Notes under the pieces: model-generated
Seen by the model: only the letters and a program-made list of their open reading frames with translations
Told to the model about the DNA's origin: nothing
Databases searched by the model: none
Source of the DNA: Longimycelium tulufanense
GTDB taxonomy: Bacteria > Actinomycetota > Actinomycetes > Mycobacteriales > Pseudonocardiaceae
Length of the DNA stretch: 64,000 nt
Direction of reading: 5' to 3'
NCBI RefSeq assembly: GCF_014645795.1
Contig: NZ_BMMK01000006.1
Span: forward strand, 1 to 64,000
Program-made: the position numbers and the translations under genes
Shown here: piece after piece, positions 55,895 through 64,000 of the stretch
How positions within the stretch are numbered: position 1 is the stretch's first letter
How the letters are laid out: each line of letters begins with the position of its first letter

Positions 55895-55975
55895 TCAGTG
55901 CGCGCGACAGATGGCGCTGGCCTGCCGCCGCAGGTCGACGTGCAGGCGCGCCACCAGAAAATCGCGCTCGGTCAC
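55895..55975 (-). CDS. Putative leader peptide (cysteine attenuator type) of the ssu operon
   Basis: 26 codons from GTG 55975: VTERDFLVARLHVDLRRQAS then AICRAH. The HVDL-R-S-A-C-R pattern near the end matches the actinobacterial putative leader peptide family found before sulfur-metabolism genes. The Cys codon (TGT) is the fourth codon before the stop. The stop lies 122 nt before ssuC. Stalling at the Cys codon when cysteine is scarce could alter downstream RNA folding and open ssuC; this is inferred. Confidence 0.75.
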   Translation of the reverse strand: MTERDFLVARLHVDLRRQASAICRAH

Positions 55976-56010
55976 GAGTCGATCGTCTCGGCGTCCCAGG
56001 GGCTTGTCAA
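55976..56010 (-). promoter_or_regulatory. Promoter of the ssu leader peptide
   Basis: Minus strand: -35 TTGACA (56010-56005), 17-bp spacer, -10 GACGAT (55987-55982), then 6 nt to GTG 55975. A perfect -35 and the spacing indicate that the mRNA starts at the leader-peptide GTG. Confidence 0.7.
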
Positions 56011-56373
56011 CAAGTGGCCACCCGGTCTCACGGATCGGAACAATCGGGTGGCGACATTCACCGGTCGCCGAGATATCGAGCGAGAACCGGTTCGCCCGCG
56101 GGCGGAACGTGCCTGAGAGTGGAATTGTCCGATATCGAACTGGGCATGGCCGGTCACGACAAGCTCGGCAGGACCACGCGATCTTGCCAATCATCAGGCC
56201 CTGCGGCCCCGACGTCGACGGGTTGGTTGGCGGCCGTGATCCCGCCAACCAACCTGCTCGGGCAACCTGTTCCTCATCCACCACCTCGACCTCGGTGGTG
56301 TGTCGGCGGTTCGCGCCATGACAGACGCGCTACGTCAGCAGACCGTGCGAACAACCGGTGACGCTGGTACGGC
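56011..56373. other. 363-nt intergenic region upstream of the ssu promoter
   Basis: Between the ssu promoter and the purA stop, both minus strand. No gene, no strong terminator for purA and no repeat recognised. Confidence 0.35.
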
Positions 56374-58408
<2,035 letters not shown>

Positions 58409-58534
58409 CCGAAGAACGCAGGGTTCCCGATCCGGACATGGACACGTCACTCTTCTGAATCACAGCCGCCATTCGCACGGGTGACTGTCTTCTCACCCTG
58501 TGTAGGAGGCCATCACGATTCTGGGGAGGTCCGG

Positions 58535-59173
58535 ATGGCGTTCCAGCAAGTCTTACGTGCTCTGCTCGCGGTACCCCTGCTCTCGGCCGCCGTCGCGCTC
58601 GCGCAGCCGAGCGAGGCCACTGCGGCACCGCCCAATATTCCGAGCGCGGCCACGGCCAGGAGTGAGCTGGCGTCCCTGCGGGTTGCCGCGCCGGGCTCGA
58701 TGACCGGGTACTCGCGGGACAAGTTCCCGCACTGGATCACGGTTTCCGGTGCCTGCAACACCCGGGAGACCGTGCTGAAGCGCGACGGGACCAACGTGCG
58801 GACCGACTCGGAGTGCCGCGCGGTGTCGGGTCGCTGGTACAGCGCGTACGACGGTTCGACGCAGACCTCGGCATCGGAAATTGACATCGACCATGTGATT
58901 CCGCTGGCGAACGCCTGGCGTTCCGGGGCGTCGTCGTGGACGACCGCGAAGCGGCGGGACTTCGCCAACGATCTGGACGACCCGCAGCTGATTGCGGTGA
59001 AGGACACGGTCAACCGGGCGAAGGGCGACCAGTCGCCGGACCAGTGGAAGCCGCCGCTGACGTCCTACTGGTGTACCTACGCGCGGATGTGGGTGCACGT
59101 GAAGCACCAGTACTCGTTGACGATCACGTCCAGTGAGAAGGGTGCGCTCTCGGACATGCTCGGCCGGTGCTGA
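58535..59173 (+). CDS. Secreted HNH-type nuclease (DUF1524-like)
   Basis: 212 aa from ATG 58535 (GGGGAGG upstream). Signal peptide (FQQVLRALLAVPLLSAAVALAQPSEATA). HNH/DUF1524-like domain: HWITVSGACNTRETVLKRDG, ASEIDIDHVIPLANAWRSG with the catalytic His, DDPQLIAVKDTVNRAKGDQSPDQWKPP, and YWCTYARMWVHVKHQYSLTI. Probably an extracellular DNase or RNase for nutrient acquisition or defence. Confidence 0.9.
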   Translation: MAFQQVLRALLAVPLLSAAVALAQPSEATAAPPNIPSAATARSELASLRVAAPGSMTGYSRDKFPHWITVSGACNTRETVLKRDGTNVRTDSECRAVSGRWYSAYDGSTQTSASEIDIDHVIPLANAWRSGASSWTTAKRRDFANDLDDPQLIAVKDTVNRAKGDQSPDQWKPPLTSYWCTYARMWVHVKHQYSLTITSSEKGALSDMLGRC

Positions 59174-59188
59174 ACTGGCTTTCCCTGG

Positions 59189-59231
59189 CGCGTGGGCCGT
59201 TTGGCGTCTTCGGGCGTGGGCGGCCCACGCG
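59189..59231 (+). terminator. Terminator after the HNH nuclease gene
   Basis: Perfect 11-bp stem (59189-59199 with 59221-59231) and 21-nt loop, followed by TTTGGCTTTGTTGG. Begins 15 nt after the stop. Confidence 0.65.
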
Positions 59232-59314
59232 TTTGGCTTTGTTGGCGTGGTTCGGCGGAGAGCACCGGGACGCGTCGTGGCGCGAGGGGGCGGCCCCTCG
59301 GCCATCCTGGTGTG

Positions 59315-59569
59315 ATGAGCAGCCAACGCAGTTCGGAGTTCAAGGCGGCCCCGGGTGGGGTGATGACCGATGAGGTCGGGGTCATCACCGGAGACCTGGA
59401 GCTGCGCACCAGCCACACCGAGGACGGCATGGTGACGGTCGAAATCCGCTACGCCGGAGCCGACGAGTGGTACCGGATCAGTGCGGCGGAGGTGAAGCTG
59501 CACGATCCCCGCGACCACGACGCGATCCACACGGCGCTCCTCGGCGTCCTCCACCGCCCGCTCGGCTGA
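59315..59569 (+). CDS. Small hypothetical protein (84 aa)
   Basis: 84 aa from ATG 59315. Beta-rich, acidic (TGDLELRTSHTEDGMVTVEIRYAGADEWYRISAAEV) with a C-terminal helix (DAIHTALLGVLHRPLG). Conserved hypothetical proteins of this type occur in Pseudonocardiaceae. No strong ribosome site; a CATCCT hexamer lies 6 nt before the ATG, so it may be leaderless. Function unknown. Confidence 0.6.
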   Translation: MSSQRSSEFKAAPGGVMTDEVGVITGDLELRTSHTEDGMVTVEIRYAGADEWYRISAAEVKLHDPRDHDAIHTALLGVLHRPLG

Positions 59570-59773
59570 ACGGCGGCGCCGCTACGCGGCTCGCCCCGGC
59601 CCGGCGATCGTGCCCATCACATCCGCGAGCGCCGAGGGAGATCCCGCGCACGGTCCGCCTCGCTTCCACGGCGGCGCTGGGCAGGTCGCGGCGAGGCACT
59701 GACTCCCACTACTCGGCTCGGAGTGAGTTAGCCGCCCGGGCTGGTCTCACCGCTCCGAGATCGTGGTACGCGT

Positions 59774-60865
59774 TCACTGCTTTCCGGGGCGGTTGAGGGC
59801 TGGCAGGGCGGAAACCGCGTCGTCGCGACTGACACCGGTGGCCTGCAGGAGGTCGACGACGATCGACCGGAGCTGGGCCACCACGACACGCATGGAGAAT
59901 CCGGTGCCGGCGGCCAGCTCACCCGTAGCCGCCTTGGCCGCCTGCAGTGCGACCCGCCGCGCCTGTACCGGTTCCTTTCCCGCCGCCAGCTCGTCCCGCA
60001 AGCTCTCAGCGGCCTCGGCAAGCGTGCGCAGCACACCCGGCAGGCCGGCCGGGACAGGTTCCCCGTCCCGCAGCGCGGCGAGCGTGCGCCGCACGAGCAC
60101 ACGCGTGTTGCGCATCGCGTAGTCCAGCGGCACCGCAGCGGCCTGGTACCGCTCCAGTTCTCCCCTCCGCCGCCACCGGATCGGGGCGATGGTCGCGATC
60201 TCCGACCCGGTCTCCAGGGCGGCCCGAAAGTCCTCCAGGAGCCGTTGACTGCCCCGCGCCCGGCTCAGCGCGGCGGCCGCGTGTCCGGTGTCCCCCTCCA
60301 CAGCCGCCTCCGCGGCTCCGCGCAGCGCGGCCGCCAGCTCGCTGATCACCAACCTGCCATACCGGTGCGCCACGGTCAGCGGGTTGGCCGGCAGCAACGC
60401 GGTGACAGCAAGACCGATGAACCCGCCGATCAACGCGTCCACCATCCGGTCGAGACCGCCGCTCTCGTGCGGTGGCAGCAACGTCGCCACCAGCACCGCG
60501 GAGGAACCCGCCTGCAACGCGATGACGCTGCCGCCGTCGAGCAACACGGCCGTGCCCATGGCCAGCGCCACGACCAGAAAGATCTGCCACGGCCCCGACC
60601 CGATCTGGGAGATCAGCATGTCCCCCACGCCGATCCCGACGCTGACCCCCGCCACCAGCTCGACGACCCGGCGCAACCGCTGCCCCAGCGAGACGCCGAG
60701 GACGATGACCGCCGCGATCGGCGCGAAGAACGGTCGCTCGTGGTGCACCACGTCCTTCGCGACCAGCCAGGCCAGGGCGGCGGCGATCGAGCACTGCAGG
60801 ATCGGCAACGCGTTCCGGTACAACCGTCGCGCCCGACGCCGGATCCCCTCGCGCACCCCGTCCAC
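59774..60865 (-). CDS. FUSC family membrane protein (aromatic acid exporter-like)
   Basis: 363 aa from GTG 60865. Several membrane helices in the first 180 residues (ILQCSIAAALAWLVAKDV, FFAPIAAVIVLGVSLGQRLRRVVELVAGVSVGIGVG, IFLVVALAMGTAVLL, VIALQAGSSAVLVATLL, MVDALIGGFIGLAVTALLPANPL) followed by a long helical cytoplasmic part. This matches half-size FUSC/ArAE exporters. GAGAAT lies 7 nt before the GTG. Substrate unknown. Confidence 0.85.
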   Translation of the reverse strand: MDGVREGIRRRARRLYRNALPILQCSIAAALAWLVAKDVVHHERPFFAPIAAVIVLGVSLGQRLRRVVELVAGVSVGIGVGDMLISQIGSGPWQIFLVVALAMGTAVLLDGGSVIALQAGSSAVLVATLLPPHESGGLDRMVDALIGGFIGLAVTALLPANPLTVAHRYGRLVISELAAALRGAAEAAVEGDTGHAAAALSRARGSQRLLEDFRAALETGSEIATIAPIRWRRRGELERYQAAAVPLDYAMRNTRVLVRRTLAALRDGEPVPAGLPGVLRTLAEAAESLRDELAAGKEPVQARRVALQAAKAATGELAAGTGFSMRVVVAQLRSIVVDLLQATGVSRDDAVSALPALNRPGKQ

Positions 60866-61035
60866 GGCCGTGATTCTCGCGCCTGGCCCACACCCGCGTC
60901 CGATGAGGGTTCTACGAGGTCAGCGCACGGCCCGCGGGACGCCCCACAACACAGCGGCCGACCGGCGGCGGAAGAGTGGTACGAACGAGAAAAACAGCCC
61001 GCGCAAAGGCGACGGGGTGGCACAAAAAAGGACGT

Positions 61036-61671
61036 TCAGCGACGTCGGAAAGCCCACAAGGTCAACAGCAGCCCGGCAATGGCACCGGCCGACACCGCGA
61101 ACGGCATGATGCCGATCGGCGTTCGCCGCGGCGGAGCGGGCACCCTGGCCAGCTCGTCCGCGTTCCGTGCCCGGCGCCGCTCCAGCTCGAGCAGCAGGCT
61201 CCGCTCACCCCTGGCCATCGCCCAGCGGTGGTTGGCGGCGAAGATCGGCTTCAGCACCGGCGAGACATGCCGCAGCAGCGGCTTGTTCGCCCGGACCCGC
61301 CAGTCGAAGTTCACCTCGACGTCCGGGCCACGCTGCCGCAGCCGGATCTCGCCCCGGCCGGCAAGGTCGCCGGTGGCGGTGAAGAGGGTCCGCCTGGCCT
61401 CCCGCCGGGTGACGTGCATCCGCCACCGCAGCTGGTAGGGCAGCCAGCCCGTGGTGTGCAGGTCGTACCGGGCGCCGACGCCGCTCGGCGCACCCGGGGT
61501 GATGCGCCGCACCGCCAGGTACACCGAGGGCCACCAGCGGACCAGGTCCGCTGGGTCGAACAGCACGTCGGCCACCTCGGCGGTGTTGCCGGGCACCAGC
61601 CAGCGGGTCCGGAACCGGTAGTAGTGCGCGGACCGCGGGCGCAACCTGGTGATCGGCGCGACCATGGCCAC
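61036..61671 (-). CDS. SRPBCC/polyketide-cyclase-like protein with C-terminal membrane helix
   Basis: 211 aa from GTG 61671; ATG 61665 is an alternative. AYYRFRTRW-type N-terminus (AHYYRFRTRWLVPGNTAEVADVLFDPADLVRWWPSVYL) with the SRPBCC cavity fold, then DVEVNFDWRVRANKPLLRHVSPVLK and a final membrane helix (IGIMPFAVSAGAIAGLLLTLWAF). Stops are tight: 4 nt separate it from the DUF3151 gene, so the two are co-transcribed. Function unknown. Confidence 0.8.
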   Translation of the reverse strand: MAMVAPITRLRPRSAHYYRFRTRWLVPGNTAEVADVLFDPADLVRWWPSVYLAVRRITPGAPSGVGARYDLHTTGWLPYQLRWRMHVTRREARRTLFTATGDLAGRGEIRLRQRGPDVEVNFDWRVRANKPLLRHVSPVLKPIFAANHRWAMARGERSLLLELERRRARNADELARVPAPPRRTPIGIMPFAVSAGAIAGLLLTLWAFRRR

Positions 61672-61675
61672 CCGC

Positions 61676-62101
61676 TCAGGTCAGCCCGGTCGCGGCGGGC
61701 GCGGCCGGGTCGCTGTCGGCCAGGAACTGCCGGCACCGCTCGTACTCGGGCTCCTCCCCGATCTCCGCGGCGGCCCGGGCCAGCGCGGCCAGCGCCCGCA
61801 GGAAGCCCTGGTTCGGCCCGTGCGACCAGGGCACCGGGCCGTGTCCCTTCCAGCCGGCGCGGCGTAGCTGGTCCAGGCCGCGGTGGTAGCCGGTGCGGGC
61901 GTAGGCGTAGCCGGCGACGGGGTCGCCGGCCGCGAGCGCCCGCTCGGCGAGCGCGGCCCAGGCGGCGCTGAACTCGGGGTGGGCGCGGGCCACGTCGGCG
62001 GGGGCCTCACCCCGCTCGAGGGCGGCCTGCGGCTCCGGGTTCTCCGGCAGCAGGGTGGGCTCGGGACCGAGCAGGTTGCCGTGCAACGTCATGCCCGACA
62101 T
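61676..62101 (-). CDS. DUF3151 family protein
   Basis: 141 aa from ATG 62101 (GAGG 4 nt upstream). Characteristic sequence: LLGPEPTLLPENPEP, VARAHPEFSAAWAALAERAL, AYAYARTGYHRGLDQLRRAGWKGHGPVPWSHGPNQGFLRALAAL. Conserved in actinobacteria next to fba; in M. tuberculosis this is Rv0360c, near fba (Rv0363c). Function unknown. Confidence 0.9.
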   Translation of the reverse strand: MSGMTLHGNLLGPEPTLLPENPEPQAALERGEAPADVARAHPEFSAAWAALAERALAAGDPVAGYAYARTGYHRGLDQLRRAGWKGHGPVPWSHGPNQGFLRALAALARAAAEIGEEPEYERCRQFLADSDPAAPAATGLT

Positions 62102-62163
62102 GGTGCCTCACGACCGGGTGGTCGCGGGACTCCACCGGCCGGAGCAGCCGCCTTCGACGACGA

Positions 62164-62197
62164 CGGCCCGCCGGCCACGCAGTGCGCCGGCGGGCCG
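62164..62197 (-). terminator. Hairpin after fba
   Basis: Perfect 12-bp stem (62164-62175 with 62186-62197), 10-nt loop, between the fba stop (62216) and the DUF3151 start (62101). Confidence 0.65.
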
Positions 62198-62215
62198 CGG
62201 TACGCAACCCGATCG

Positions 62216-63250
<1,035 letters not shown>

Positions 63251-63675
63251 CGGTCGTCCTCCTTGGCGGGCCCTGCCGTTTTCTGCGCATCCTACGAGCC
63301 TTCCCGGTCCGGGTGAGGCCCGGCGGCGGCCCAGCTGACATGCGACGACCTGCGGCAACCCGCCGCCGCTGGTCGGCACGATCCAGTGCGGGCTGCGCCG
63401 ATCGGGGGCGGCACGGACCGGCTCGGCTGAACGGATTCACTCGGAAGTGCCAATTGCCCGCCCCGCGGAAGCCGGCGACGGCCACGGCAGCTCGCTGATC
63501 TCGGCATACGGGGAGCGACCGGAATCGACATGGATCTCGGCACTACCCGGGCCGCCGGCCGGCCGTGAGGGCCGCCAGGAGCGGCGCGGGTCCGCTTCAC
63601 CTTCTGCCACCGGGTGGAACTCCCGGACTGACTCGAACCCCGAAACCTACTTGCGTCCACATCTAGGTTAGATAC
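63251..63675. other. 425-nt divergent intergenic region
   Basis: Between fba (minus) and an aldo/keto reductase (plus). TAGGTT (63664-63669) sits 6 nt before the reductase GTG. A short stretch near 63626-63640 looks like a tRNA T-loop read on the minus strand, but no tRNA could be folded. No gene. Confidence 0.4.
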
Positions 63676-64000
63676 GTGACCAATATTTCCGGCACCACTC
63701 TCGACGTCTTCCCGCTCTGCCTCGGTGGCAACGTGTTCGGTTGGACCGCCGGCGAGGAGGAGTCCTTCGCCGTGCTGGACGCGTACGCGGCCGCCGGCGG
63801 CAACTTCGTCGACACCGCTGACGTCTACACGGAGTGGGTCGAGGGCAACTCCGGTGGGGAGTCCGAGACCATCCTGGGTCGCTGGCTGGCCGCCCGCGGG
63901 AACCGGGACGAGATCGTCGTCGCGACGAAGGTGGGCATGCTCTCCGGGTACGACAGCCTGGATGCCCGAACCATCCGCTCCGCGGCCGAGAACTCGCTGC
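63676..64000 (+). CDS. Aldo/keto reductase, N-terminal part
   Basis: 108 complete codons from GTG 63676 before the window ends. TIM-barrel AKR sequence: [37 protein letters not shown] (catalytic Asp and Tyr), IVVATKVGM (catalytic Lys). NADPH-dependent; substrate unknown. A TAGGTT hexamer 6 nt upstream and no ribosome site suggest a leaderless transcript. Confidence 0.85.
   Translation, partial: MTNISGTTLDVFPLCLGGNVFGWTAGEEESFAVLDAYAAAGGNFVDTADVYTEWVEGNSGGESETILGRWLAARGNRDEIVVATKVGMLSGYDSLDARTIRSAAENSL

Noticed and set aside
63620-63650. tRNA-like T-loop (GGTTCGAGTC on the minus strand)
   Set aside because: Flanking bases do not form a T stem and no acceptor, D or anticodon arm could be found.

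Overview
The window is high-GC DNA, dense with GTG starts and ATGA stop/start overlaps, from an actinobacterium. Probable mycothiol-dependent enzymes, ESX (type VII secretion) accessory proteins, XRE/DUF397 pairs, DUF574 methyltransferases and an mIHF-type protein suggest Pseudonocardiaceae or a close relative; that placement is inference.

The backbone is purine biosynthesis. purM and purF lie at 4.5-7.3 kb, purL-purQ-purS at 18.4-21.6 kb, purC at 27.5 kb, purB at 32.6 kb, purD at 46.8 kb and purA at 56.4 kb. Landmarks that also flank these genes in mycobacteria are present: a sterol-carrier-like protein next to purF, an Rv0358-like gene divergent from purA, and DUF3151 next to fba. The left edge holds a probable inositol-catabolism border (Gfo/Idh/MocA oxidoreductase, LacI repressor, mmsA) with two palindromic operators. 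The right edge is an aldo/keto reductase cut by the window.

Accessory material fills the gaps. (1) An XRE/DUF5753-DUF397 pair with two divergent small genes lies next to purM. (2) A coupled operon at 13.3-17.9 kb encodes three paralogous DUF574 methyltransferases and a PAS-GGDEF-EAL protein. (3) ESX-type genes occur in two places: espG, a small protein and a Gly/Pro/Ser-rich WXG-like protein at 28.5-31.7 kb, and an ESX-like substrate plus a WXG-transglycosylase fusion at 45-46.5 kb; no ESX ATPase is visible. (4) Two ArsR repressors lie under promoters containing inverted repeats. (5) A SigE-family sigma factor has a probable membrane anti-sigma partner. (6) A trpC-trpF pair lies beside a complete alkanesulfonate operon (ssuC-B-A-D plus a flavin reductase). 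That operon is preceded by a 26-codon leader peptide with a near-terminal cysteine codon, probably a sulfur attenuator.

Several genes lack a Shine-Dalgarno sequence and instead have a TANNNT-like hexamer about 6 nt before the start codon: purB, purC, the GH15 gene, arsR1, the leader peptide and the aldo/keto reductase. This suggests leaderless transcripts and settles several starts. No rRNA, tRNA, CRISPR array, insertion sequence or integrase was recognised.
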